A stretch of 37,614 bases of DNA from DATGFK01 sp040007395 (GTDB taxonomy: Bacteria; Chloroflexota; Anaerolineae; Aggregatilineales; UBA2796), in contig JBDTVG010000078.1 in NCBI GenBank assembly GCA_040007395.1, positions 1 through 37,614 of the forward strand, read 5' to 3'. The notes beneath the pieces are model-generated. The model made no database searches and was not told the origin of the DNA. It saw only the letters and a program-made list of their open reading frames with translations. The translations under genes and the position numbers were made by a program. This document shows, piece by piece, positions 14,749 through 22,370 of the stretch (the stretch's first letter is position 1; every line of letters starts with the position of its first letter).

Positions 14749-16761
14749 ATGAAACCGTCAAAACTGCCGACTATTGAAGACATTTTAGGCACTGCCTCGG
14801 ATAAGGCGCAGGACACCCGCCTTTATGGCAATGGCCCACAGGGTCAACTGCCCCTCAGCGCCGATGATCTGCTTAACGAACCTAGCGGCAATCTGTTTGG
14901 CCTAACACAAAACGTTGGGATGGGTTGGCGTGCGGATGAACTTGGGCGTAGTCAGTACTTAATCTTAAGCACTCACGGCGGACTGCGAGCCGAAGATGGC
15001 AGTCCTATTGCGCTTGGCTACCATACGGGGCATTGGGAAATCAATCTGCTAGTACGCGAGGCCGCAAATCTATTCCGTGAACAGGGTGCGATCCCTTTCG
15101 CCGCCTATTGCACAGACCCTTGCGATGGGCGGACACAAGGAACCCCCGGCATGTTTGATAGCTTGCCCTATCGCAACGATGCCGCGATTGTGATGCGTCG
15201 TTTGGTACGCTCCTTGCCGACTCGCGATGGTATTCTTGGCATCGCAACCTGCGATAAAGGGCTGCCAGCGATGATGCTGGCCTTGGCGGGCAGTCGTGAT
15301 CTTCCCGGTGTGTTGGTACCCGGTGGCGTGACATTGCCGAGCCTCGATAGCGAAGATGCAGGCACCGTTCAGACTATCGGAGCGCGTTTCGCTCAGAATA
15401 TGATTAGCCTTGAGTACGCAGCAACGATGGGGTGCCGTGCGTGTGGGTCGCCGGGCGGCGGTTGCCAGTTTTTGGGGACTGCTGCCACCTCTCAAGTGGT
15501 CGGAGAGGCGTTGGGGCTGTCTTTACCGCACAGTGCCTTAAGCCCGTCAGGGGAACCAATCTGGCTGGATATGGCTCGACGCTCGGCGCTAGCGCTCTTA
15601 CGGCTAAGCCAACTCAAAATTCCATTGTCTGCAATTCTGACGCAAGCGTCCTTGGAAAATGCGATGCTTCTCCATGCAGCCTTTGGGGGATCAACAAACC
15701 TCCTGCTACATATTCCGGCTATTGCACAAGCGGCGGGGTTAAAGCCCCCAAGCGTGGAAGATTGGCAGCGCATAAATCGCAGTACGCCACGCCTCGTTGA
15801 TGCCCTGCCGAACGGCCCGCGTAACCACCCCACAGTAGAGGTTTTTATGGCAGGCGGTGTACCCGAAGTGATGCTGCACCTGCGGAATATGGGATTGCTC
15901 AATCTCGATGTGATGACCGCCACAGGTCAAACATTGGCTGAGAATCTCGATTGGTGGGAACACAGTGAGCGTCGTCAAGTGGTACGCGCACGGCTCGCCG
16001 AAGCCAGCCATGTTGATCCAAATTACGTGATTATGGATGCCACTACAGCGCGCCGTGAGGGGTTAGGCAGTACGCTTGTATTCCCTTCTGGAAACATTGC
16101 CCCCAACGGCTCCATTATCAAAGCAACCGCCATTGATCCATCACTGATTGATGCCGATGATGTGTACCGCCATCGTGGGTCGGCGCGGGTGTTTACCTCA
16201 GAACCAGAAGCGATTCGCACCATAAAAGGACGTACCGATAAGCCGCTGCAATCAGGCGATATTATCGTATTGATGGGCATTGGCCCCGCTGGTACCGGGA
16301 TGGAAGAAATTTATCAAATAACGTCGGCGCTCAAGTACGTCCCCTTGGGCAAAACCATCCCAGTGATTACCGATGGGCGATTTTCTGGGGTGTCAACAGG
16401 AGCCTGTGTTGGGCATGTTGGCCCTGAAGCGCTGTCAGGGGGGCCAATCGGAAAAATTCGCGACGGTGACATCATCGAAATTGAAATCGACCGCGGCAAT
16501 CTGACAGGACATATCAACTTTATTGGAACGGCTGACGGGCTATTAAGCCCGCAAGAGGCCGCACTAGCGCTTGCACAGCGCGAAAGCCACCCAGACCTGC
16601 GTCCACATCCGATGTTACCAGATGATACGCGCTTGTGGGCTGCTCTACAAGAAGCCAGCGGTGGTGCATGGGCGGGCTGTGTTTATGATGTAGACCGCAT
16701 TATCGAGGTGCTACGCGCAGGGATGGCACAGCTTGCCAAAGATGTACCAGAAGCATCCTAA
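14749..16761 (+). CDS. yjhG: IlvD/Edd-family dehydratase, YjhG/YagF type (D-xylonate dehydratase)
   Basis: The 670-residue protein closely follows E. coli YjhG/YagF over its whole length (about 655 residues). Shared blocks include PSGNLFGLTQNVGMGW, DPCDGRTQGTPGMFDSLPYR, GGGCQFLGTAATSQV, GGSTNLLLHIPAIA and DGRFSGVSTGACVGHVGPEA. Cysteines able to bind the iron-sulfur cluster are Cys125 (DPCDG), Cys168 (TCDKG) and Cys239 (GGCQF). YjhG and YagF dehydrate D-xylonate to 2-keto-3-deoxy-D-xylonate. The FAH-family enzyme in the island could perform the next dehydration. It has its own promoter and a GGAG ribosome site six bases before ATG. Action on another aldonate is possible, since this family has some substrate range. 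It is cytoplasmic and probably oxygen-sensitive. Confidence 0.93.
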   Translation: MKPSKLPTIEDILGTASDKAQDTRLYGNGPQGQLPLSADDLLNEPSGNLFGLTQNVGMGWRADELGRSQYLILSTHGGLRAEDGSPIALGYHTGHWEINLLVREAANLFREQGAIPFAAYCTDPCDGRTQGTPGMFDSLPYRNDAAIVMRRLVRSLPTRDGILGIATCDKGLPAMMLALAGSRDLPGVLVPGGVTLPSLDSEDAGTVQTIGARFAQNMISLEYAATMGCRACGSPGGGCQFLGTAATSQVVGEALGLSLPHSALSPSGEPIWLDMARRSALALLRLSQLKIPLSAILTQASLENAMLLHAAFGGSTNLLLHIPAIAQAAGLKPPSVEDWQRINRSTPRLVDALPNGPRNHPTVEVFMAGGVPEVMLHLRNMGLLNLDVMTATGQTLAENLDWWEHSERRQVVRARLAEASHVDPNYVIMDATTARREGLGSTLVFPSGNIAPNGSIIKATAIDPSLIDADDVYRHRGSARVFTSEPEAIRTIKGRTDKPLQSGDIIVLMGIGPAGTGMEEIYQITSALKYVPLGKTIPVITDGRFSGVSTGACVGHVGPEALSGGPIGKIRDGDIIEIEIDRGNLTGHINFIGTADGLLSPQEAALALAQRESHPDLRPHPMLPDDTRLWAALQEASGGAWAGCVYDVDRIIEVLRAGMAQLAKDVPEAS

Positions 16762-16893
16762 TCAAGCGTTTTGATCTGTATATTCAATGCTGCAATCAAG
16801 ATCGGCGCACACGCGGATTTTGAGGCAAGTGTGCGGTTCGGTGTTGAAGCGGTAAGATTAGGGTCAGCTTTAGCATGTTCATCAGGGGACAGC

Positions 16894-17658
16894 ATGTTCA
16901 TCGATCAAACACGAGATATTTTGCTTGCCGTAACGGCATGTAGCAATTGGCGCGAGATCGCGAGTTCAATTGTCCAGCAGAAGCCGCCAACGACGGTACT
17001 GCTCAAGAACGGGCCGCACATAAGATCGTCGCAGAACCCTTTGCCGCTTGTGCGCGAAATCTTTTTCGAGAATGTATATACACCGAAAGAACTGTCCATC
17101 GGTGCGAATGATGTGGTGGTCGATATTGGCGCAAATGTCGGCGTATTCAGTTTGTATGCCGCTAGCCGCACTAAGAATCACGTCTACTCGTTTGAACCGC
17201 TGCCTAGCAACTATGAGTTCTTGCAACGTAACGCCGCCGCCAATCATTTTGAGCATATCACCGCATTCTGCACCGCGGTTTCGGATAGTATCGGTATGGT
17301 CAAACTGTATATGAGCGACTCGGTAGCGGGTAACCTCTTGTTCGATCACAACATAAACGGCAAGCTTGAAAAATACATTGAAGTGCCGACGACGACGCTG
17401 CCAGCCATTATGGACGATAACAAGCTAACGCAGATCGACTTCCTGAAATTGGATTGCGAAGGCTCCGAAGGCGCGATCCTGACTTCAACTCCGCTAGAAT
17501 ATCTGCGGCGGATCGGCAAGATCGCGATGGAGTTCCATGACAACGTGTCGTCACTCGACCACAATGGACTTCAAAACGTACTGCGTACCGCCGGGTTTAG
17601 CACCATGTTTAGATGGAACGGTAGATCGCCGTTCGGCTACCTTTACGGCTGGCGATAA
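16894..17658 (+). CDS. FkbM-family methyltransferase
   Basis: This 254-residue protein has the SAM-binding motif VVDIGANVGVFSLYAAS and the FkbM-type segments FEPLPSNYEFLQRN and IDFLKLDCEGSEG. The latter carries the conserved acidic DxEG. FkbM proteins O-methylate sugars or natural products. The frame is open back to 16771, but ATG 16894 has AGGGG five bases upstream and gives a normal N-terminus, while the upstream residues resemble nothing. A 12-base direct repeat (AGCATGTTCATC at 16872-16883 and 16891-16902) duplicates the start region. It is 14 bases before a second methyltransferase gene, and the pair probably modifies a polysaccharide or glycolipid. The link to the sugar-acid island is unclear. 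Confidence 0.85.
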   Translation: MFIDQTRDILLAVTACSNWREIASSIVQQKPPTTVLLKNGPHIRSSQNPLPLVREIFFENVYTPKELSIGANDVVVDIGANVGVFSLYAASRTKNHVYSFEPLPSNYEFLQRNAAANHFEHITAFCTAVSDSIGMVKLYMSDSVAGNLLFDHNINGKLEKYIEVPTTTLPAIMDDNKLTQIDFLKLDCEGSEGAILTSTPLEYLRRIGKIAMEFHDNVSSLDHNGLQNVLRTAGFSTMFRWNGRSPFGYLYGWR

Positions 17659-17672
17659 GAATAGGACACCGC

Positions 17673-18452
17673 ATGACTCTCTCAACCCCAACTTACCAAC
17701 AAACACGTCAGGCATGGCGTGATATTTGGAGTGGGACAGAATTTGACCGTGAATTGACGGCACTTGGCTATAAGCGTTACCAAGAAGTGCTCAATACCTA
17801 TCTGCCCTATCTGGACAAATCGATCCCGACTTTGGAAGCGGGCTGCGGTCCTGGACAGGTTGTCTATTATTTGCGCCAGCAAGGGTATAACACCGTTGGG
17901 TTGGACTATGCGCCGGAAGCCTTAAAGCCAACCCTCATTCGATTCCCGACACTGCCCTTGCACATGGGGGATGTTCACCACCTGCCGTATCCGACTGATA
18001 CTTTTGGCGGCTATCTCTCTTTTGGTGTCGTCGAGCACTTTGAGCATGGACCGACTCTGGCATTGGCGGAAGCCTACCGGGTCTTGCGCCCCGGCGGAAA
18101 GCTAGTGTTGACTGTTCCGCACCCGCAGATCGTCGAAGATCTGTACAAGTTGGTTAATCGGCTTTTCCCATCACGGCAGAATCGGCTTGGGCCGCGTGCC
18201 GAATACTATGAGCGCACCTACTCGCATCAGGAACTTACCGCGATTGTGCAGCAGGTCGGCTTCGATATTACGCTGGTTAAACCTGTCGGACACAGCTACA
18301 CATTCTACGGGTTACACCGCTTTTTTCGACGGGCAGACGGCTACTATGACACGAGTCCGCTAGCGGAGTTCGCAGCCACACTAACGCGACGAGTACTGCC
18401 GTGGTCTACTGCCTTCGCCAACATGATCATCGCCGAGAAGCCACATAAGTAG
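17673..18452 (+). CDS. class I SAM-dependent methyltransferase
   Basis: The protein has 259 residues with a Methyltransf_11-type core. Motif I is LEAGCGPGQVVYYL (about 53-66), motif II VGLDYAPEAL, and then GDVHHLPYPTDTFGGYLSFGVVEHF, AYRVLRPGGKLVLTVPHP. The C-terminal third (RAEYYERTYSHQELTAIVQQ) is the usual cap near the substrate. It has no membrane segment. It follows the FkbM gene by 14 bases, so the two are likely co-transcribed. The methyl acceptor cannot be read from the sequence; an envelope sugar, lipid or small metabolite are all possible. Confidence 0.88.
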   Translation: MTLSTPTYQQTRQAWRDIWSGTEFDRELTALGYKRYQEVLNTYLPYLDKSIPTLEAGCGPGQVVYYLRQQGYNTVGLDYAPEALKPTLIRFPTLPLHMGDVHHLPYPTDTFGGYLSFGVVEHFEHGPTLALAEAYRVLRPGGKLVLTVPHPQIVEDLYKLVNRLFPSRQNRLGPRAEYYERTYSHQELTAIVQQVGFDITLVKPVGHSYTFYGLHRFFRRADGYYDTSPLAEFAATLTRRVLPWSTAFANMIIAEKPHK

Positions 18453-18592
18453 AGATAACTTTTTCAGCCTGAATTCATCCGCCAACGCGGATTATTATGT
18501 CATGACCTGCGAGTCTGGTGACACTATATTTGAGCTTGCCGCATTAGAGAATAACGAAAAACAAGCGCCTAAAGGTGATGAGAAGCATTGTC

Positions 18593-18955
18593 ATGATATT
18601 AAAATCAATCAATCTAGCGGTGGCTTTTCTGCTGGAACTCTGTATGTTGGCGGCACTGGCCTACTGGGGATTTCAAACAGGCGGTAATCTACCCTTCAAA
18701 ATTGTATTGGGCATTGGCGCTCCGCTGATCGCGATAGTGATCTGGAGTCAGTTCATGGCTCCCCTAGCAAAGAAGCGACTCACCGGATGGGCTTATCTAT
18801 TGGTGAAATCTATCATCTTTGGGGTAGCAGCGTTAGGATTAGCCCTTGCAGGACAAAGCACACTGGCAATCATTTTTGCAGCAGTGGCGGTGCTTAATCA
18901 GATATTATTGACTATCTGGAAGCAGGAAAGCTCGTCGCTGACTTCGGGCGAATAA
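18593..18955 (+). CDS. DUF2568 (YrdB-like) integral membrane protein
   Basis: This is a protein of about 120 residues with four predicted membrane helices: LAVAFLLELCMLAALAYWGF, a second around KIVLGIGAPLIAIVIW, a third around YLLVKSIIFGVAALGLALAG and a fourth AIIFAAVAVLNQILLTIW. The pattern ending in LNQILLTIWKQE is typical of the DUF2568/YrdB family, whose function is unknown. ATG 18593 with GAGAAG upstream is chosen; GTG 18575 and ATG 18578 are alternatives. A decayed second copy of its C-terminal part lies at 19478-19609, and a hairpin directly after the stop may end its transcript. Confidence 0.8.
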   Translation: MILKSINLAVAFLLELCMLAALAYWGFQTGGNLPFKIVLGIGAPLIAIVIWSQFMAPLAKKRLTGWAYLLVKSIIFGVAALGLALAGQSTLAIIFAAVAVLNQILLTIWKQESSSLTSGE

Positions 18956-18959
18956 AGTC

Positions 18960-18977
18960 ACTGCGATAGGCAGTTTT
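18960..18977 (+). terminator. small terminator-like hairpin after the DUF2568 gene
   Basis: ACTGC (18960-18964) and GCAGT (18970-18974) form a 5-bp stem with a 5-base loop, followed by a T run (18974-18977). The stem is short, so evidence is modest, but it sits four bases after the stop codon. Confidence 0.4.
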
Positions 18978-19016
18978 CATTGCAAAGTTTGTAGTTCGCA
19001 ATAGTATAGGTTGACA

Positions 19017-19358
19017 CTAGTCTATTCGCGTGACATTTTGTGGTGGCTGTTGGTCTTTGACGAGCGGTTGATTTTTGGCAATGGTTGCTTGCTGCCTAGT
19101 GAAGCGCTTCCACCAAGGATTGCGAGATGGTGACGGCACACGATCAAGCTCAACTTTGTGAGTTCCTCGATTGAGGAGCATCTGGCTAAAAAATCCCAAG
19201 ATAGCCCCTGAAATACCGCCCTCGCGTAAGGCTTTTGCGCCCAGAACAAGGCCTGAAAGCAGAGATGACCAGCGTGCCATTGGAAAAGCGCCTTGCGTTG
19301 GAGGTTTGGTCTCGTGCATTTGCTGCTGGATTTCCTGAGCTGGATGATGAATCGCCAA
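19017..19358 (-). CDS. small hypothetical membrane-associated protein
   Basis: I do not recognise a firm family. The 113-residue frame begins with TTG, preceded at eight bases by a strong ribosome site (AGGGAGG on the reverse strand), which supports real translation. Residues about 28-62 (WSSLLSGLVLGAKALREGGI and onward) have the Gly/Leu-rich look of two short membrane helices, loosely like DUF2892-type small membrane proteins. A basic tail with several Pro and Arg follows (SPSRNPWWKRFTRQQ). It lies between an intact DUF2568 gene and a DUF2568 remnant, pointing the other way, so it may have been inserted after a duplication there. Confidence 0.6.
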   Translation of the reverse strand: MAIHHPAQEIQQQMHETKPPTQGAFPMARWSSLLSGLVLGAKALREGGISGAILGFFSQMLLNRGTHKVELDRVPSPSRNPWWKRFTRQQATIAKNQPLVKDQQPPQNVTRID

Positions 19359-19477
19359 TTTCTTTACCTCCCTTGGGGACTGTAAAATAGATCTTTTTAC
19401 ATCACTTCTGATCGATAGACCATAAATAATTTATTATAAGACTCAATTGGATTGCATTCTAAATTAATAGATCTAAT

Positions 19478-19609
19478 TTAGGCTATCTCCCTTACCGCAA
19501 AATTTTAACGTTTGGATGTCTAGGGGCGGTCAGACAACCGACGATAGCGATCATTTTCAGTGTAGTCACCACCCTAAATCAGATTTTATTGATTGTCTGG
19601 AAGGGAATC
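19478..19609 (+). pseudogene. decayed 3' remnant of a second DUF2568 gene
   Basis: Translation from 19478 reads LGYLPYRKILTFGCLGAVRQ and then PTIAIIFSVVTTLNQILLIV before WKGI. The segment from TIAIIF to WK matches TLAIIFAAVAVLNQILLTIWK of the gene at 18593-18955 at 14 of 21 positions, and the part before it aligns more weakly. The first two-thirds of the gene, its start and a proper stop are missing; the frame runs into the 3' end of the PBP gene on the other strand. It is therefore a truncated duplicate, not a functional gene. Confidence 0.75.
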
Positions 19610-19629
19610 TTTGCCGCAGATATAACGCG

Positions 19630-21054
19630 CTACTGTGGTAGCTTGGCGGCGGCTGCCAGAGTCGTACCACCGATGTTCGCCGCAACGGGCGCGTCGGCGT
19701 TCTCGACGACGACAGCAACGGCGATAGAACGCCCATCGTCCAAGGTCACATAGCCGATAAACCACGCGGCTTGCTGCTGATGAGGCCCCGTGAAGGCGAT
19801 GCTGGCATGACCATGAATGAGCAGCGGCAAGCGTTCGGCAGCATTGGCTGCACCGAAGACCACTGTGTTTCGCATGGTACTGCCTATCGTATCGGCGATG
19901 TCCTGAGTCACAACGGCGCGCTGCTGCTGTTCCTGTGGCAGCGGTTGCCACTCTGCTACACGTGGGAGGCGGACCGCGTCGGCAAGATGTGGCTCAATGG
20001 CGGTGCCGTGATTGGCAATAGTCGCCGCGACCAAGACCATCTGAAACGGCGAAACCGTTAGCTCGCCCTGCCCTGCCCCTTCCGCCCGCAGGAGTTCGGG
20101 GTCGGTCAGTTCAGTTAACGGTCTGATCGATTGACCGGAAACCGTTCCGAAGTTTGCCAGTGCGGGTGCTTGCAGTAGTCCAAACGCATCAATCATTTTC
20201 TGGACAGCGGCGGGGCCGGGATGGCTAGCTAAGGCCTCGGCAAACAAGGCAGGACAGGCTAACGCATAGGCATCCTCTAGACTGAAAGCAAGCCCTTGTG
20301 AAGCACAATTCAATTCGCGTCCGTCAACCTGTACTGGGTTCATCGTACCGGCGGTTGGGTCTGTCATCTGGGCTTTGTCGGCAAGCATCGCGGCGAGGAT
20401 CGGTGTTTCCAGTGCTCCGCCAGGTTGATAAAGTCCCTGTGTCACGCGGTTTAGCAGTGGTGCAGCGGGATCAGCTTGAAGTGCATCGAAGTTCCGATCC
20501 AACGTATTCGGGTCAAAACTCGGCGCACTGACCATGGCTAGAATTGCGCCCGATGGCACTTCAATGGCAATGACCGCCCCTTGTCGCCCTTTAAGCGTCC
20601 CGCTCACAATACTTTGTAGTGTCGCATCAACCGTCAAACGCACGTCGCTCCCAACTTGCGGATGATGTAGCAAGCTGTCAACGGCGATCTGCGCTGAGTC
20701 GCGCAGATCGTTACCGCGTAGTTGGGTGTCAAAGGCGGCTTCTGTGCCGCCGACCCCATGCACAAGACTGTAGTAGCCCACCACACTGGACACATCCGCC
20801 GATTGATAGGTACGCCTGACCAACATTTTACCGGACGGTGACAACCCAACATTAGTTGACACCGCTAGAATTTGCCCGGATCGATCGTAGATGCCGCCGC
20901 GCACCAACGCTCGTTCAGTCTCGACCAACCGAGGATTATCGTCACGAGCTAGCATACTGTCCGAGCCTAATACACTCCAATACACCAGACTGAGCATAAC
21001 CGCCGCAAAGCTGAACAGGATGACTAATGTAACGCGGTTTAGATTATGGATCAT
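19630..21054 (-). CDS. penicillin-binding protein (class B/PbpA-like) with degenerate catalytic motifs
   Basis: This 474-residue protein has an N-terminal membrane anchor (about 8-29), the pedestal-domain signature RGGIYDRSGQILA (52-64) and a transpeptidase-fold domain. Fold landmarks are conserved: GAVIAIEVPSGAILAMVSAPSFDPN, QGLYQPG, GQGELTVSPFQM and AWFIGYV. All three active-site motifs are altered. S-x-x-K reads GALE (Gly213, Glu216), S-x-N reads ACP (266-268), and K-T-G reads HAS (416-418). The nucleophilic serine is missing, so D,D-transpeptidase activity and beta-lactam binding are not expected. It overlaps the SEDS glycosyltransferase gene by 4 bases, the usual RodA/FtsW-PBP arrangement. 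It may serve as a structural activator of the SEDS polymerase (inference). Confidence 0.88.
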   Translation of the reverse strand: MIHNLNRVTLVILFSFAAVMLSLVYWSVLGSDSMLARDDNPRLVETERALVRGGIYDRSGQILAVSTNVGLSPSGKMLVRRTYQSADVSSVVGYYSLVHGVGGTEAAFDTQLRGNDLRDSAQIAVDSLLHHPQVGSDVRLTVDATLQSIVSGTLKGRQGAVIAIEVPSGAILAMVSAPSFDPNTLDRNFDALQADPAAPLLNRVTQGLYQPGGALETPILAAMLADKAQMTDPTAGTMNPVQVDGRELNCASQGLAFSLEDAYALACPALFAEALASHPGPAAVQKMIDAFGLLQAPALANFGTVSGQSIRPLTELTDPELLRAEGAGQGELTVSPFQMVLVAATIANHGTAIEPHLADAVRLPRVAEWQPLPQEQQQRAVVTQDIADTIGSTMRNTVVFGAANAAERLPLLIHGHASIAFTGPHQQQAAWFIGYVTLDDGRSIAVAVVVENADAPVAANIGGTTLAAAAKLPQ

Positions 21055-22364
21055 GCTTCACCACTCAGGACAATCAGCAGTCCAACCATCAGAAAATAGG
21101 TTAGTAGCGAACTGCCACCATAGCTCAGAAATGGCAGGGTAATGCCTGTCAATGGGATAATCTTGAGTACACCCATCATGATTAACAGGGATTGGATCGC
21201 CAACGTAATACTGATGCCCGCCGCCAAAAAGGATCGAAAAGGCCGGGACTGAGTTCGCGCTGCCAGCCGCATCCCACGCAAGATGAGTAATGCTAGACAC
21301 GCCGTCACGACCAACGTACCGATTAGCCCCCATTCTTCGGCAATGGCGGCAAAGATGAAATCGGAGTGGACGACTGGAATATAGGTTGGCGATCCCTGCG
21401 CGATACCCTGTCCGAACACGCCACCCGCCGAAAAAGCCAACAGGCTTTGCACAATCTGGAAGGATTGGTTACCCGACTGAGGCCAAGGATCGATCCAGAC
21501 ATTGAACCGCAATCGAACGACCCCAAAAAATTGATAGGCTAGCGCCCCCGCCAAGATGAGCATCAGCGCGCCCGCTAGCACATAACCGATCTGACCACTG
21601 GCAACGTAGAGCATCGCCAGAAAGACTAGAAAGAACAATGTTGCGGTTCCTAGATCTTGCTGCCACACCAACACGACAATACACACGCCCCACATTAGCA
21701 GCAGCGGCGAGAGAAAGCGCATGGGGGGCAAGTGCAACGGCCCAAAGCGTGGTTTGTCCAGTTTCAGCAATACGCGGTTATCGGCAAGGTAGCTTGCCAG
21801 AAAGACAACCAACAGTACCTTGAGCAGTTCCGAGGGTTGGAAGTAGAGTCCAAGGATACTCAGCCATAGACGCGGCCCACCGCCCGATGGATTTGTGCCG
21901 AGGATAATGGTGAGAGTCAACAGCACCAACCCGCCAGTCAGCCACAGATAGCGGTAGCGACTGAGCCAGCGTAAATTTCCCGGCGAAGTGGCTATCACCA
22001 ACAGTGCCGCGACGGAGATCACGAGCCATGCTGTTTGGCGTATCGCAAATGGCGGCGCAAGGCGATCAATCAGTGCCAGCCCCCATCCCGCGAGAAGCAT
22101 CATTACCGGAAACAGGAACGGATCGCGGCGGGGCAAGGTGCGCCGCAGAATGATATGCCCCGCCACTGCACAGATCGCCCAGACCGCCACAGGCCAGTAA
22201 TTCATCATGTTGCGGTTTTGAGCCATGATCAAACCGCTGTAGCTAATTAGCAGGAACAAGCCGGCGATGAACAGCAGTAGCCGTTCGCGAAAGCCGACAG
22301 AGGCCGCTGCTTGCCGTTGATCCGGGATTAGAGTGGCGGTCAGACCGCTGATTGTTTCCGTCAA
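21051..22364 (-). CDS. SEDS-family peptidoglycan glycosyltransferase (RodA/FtsW/SpoVE)
   Basis: This 437-residue polytopic membrane protein would polymerise lipid II into glycan strands. SEDS landmarks are present: YFQPSELLKV (174-183), the putative catalytic Asp237 in WQQDLGTA, HSDFIFAAIAEEWG and the C-terminal GITLPFLSYGGSSL. About ten membrane helices are visible. The first 25 residues are a cytoplasmic tail. It lies 6 bases after mtnP and overlaps the PBP gene by 4 bases, so the three probably form one transcript. Sequence alone does not say whether it serves elongation (rodA) or division (ftsW). The PBP partner has lost its transpeptidase motifs, so cross-linking must come from another enzyme. 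Confidence 0.93.
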   Translation of the reverse strand: MTETISGLTATLIPDQRQAAASVGFRERLLLFIAGLFLLISYSGLIMAQNRNMMNYWPVAVWAICAVAGHIILRRTLPRRDPFLFPVMMLLAGWGLALIDRLAPPFAIRQTAWLVISVAALLVIATSPGNLRWLSRYRYLWLTGGLVLLTLTIILGTNPSGGGPRLWLSILGLYFQPSELLKVLLVVFLASYLADNRVLLKLDKPRFGPLHLPPMRFLSPLLLMWGVCIVVLVWQQDLGTATLFFLVFLAMLYVASGQIGYVLAGALMLILAGALAYQFFGVVRLRFNVWIDPWPQSGNQSFQIVQSLLAFSAGGVFGQGIAQGSPTYIPVVHSDFIFAAIAEEWGLIGTLVVTACLALLILRGMRLAARTQSRPFRSFLAAGISITLAIQSLLIMMGVLKIIPLTGITLPFLSYGGSSLLTYFLMVGLLIVLSGEA

Positions 22365-22370
22365 TGCGCC

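Noticed and set aside
16771..16893. N-terminal extension of the FkbM methyltransferase from TTG
   Set aside because: There is no ribosome site for it, whereas ATG 16894 has AGGGG at the right distance and gives the usual family length.
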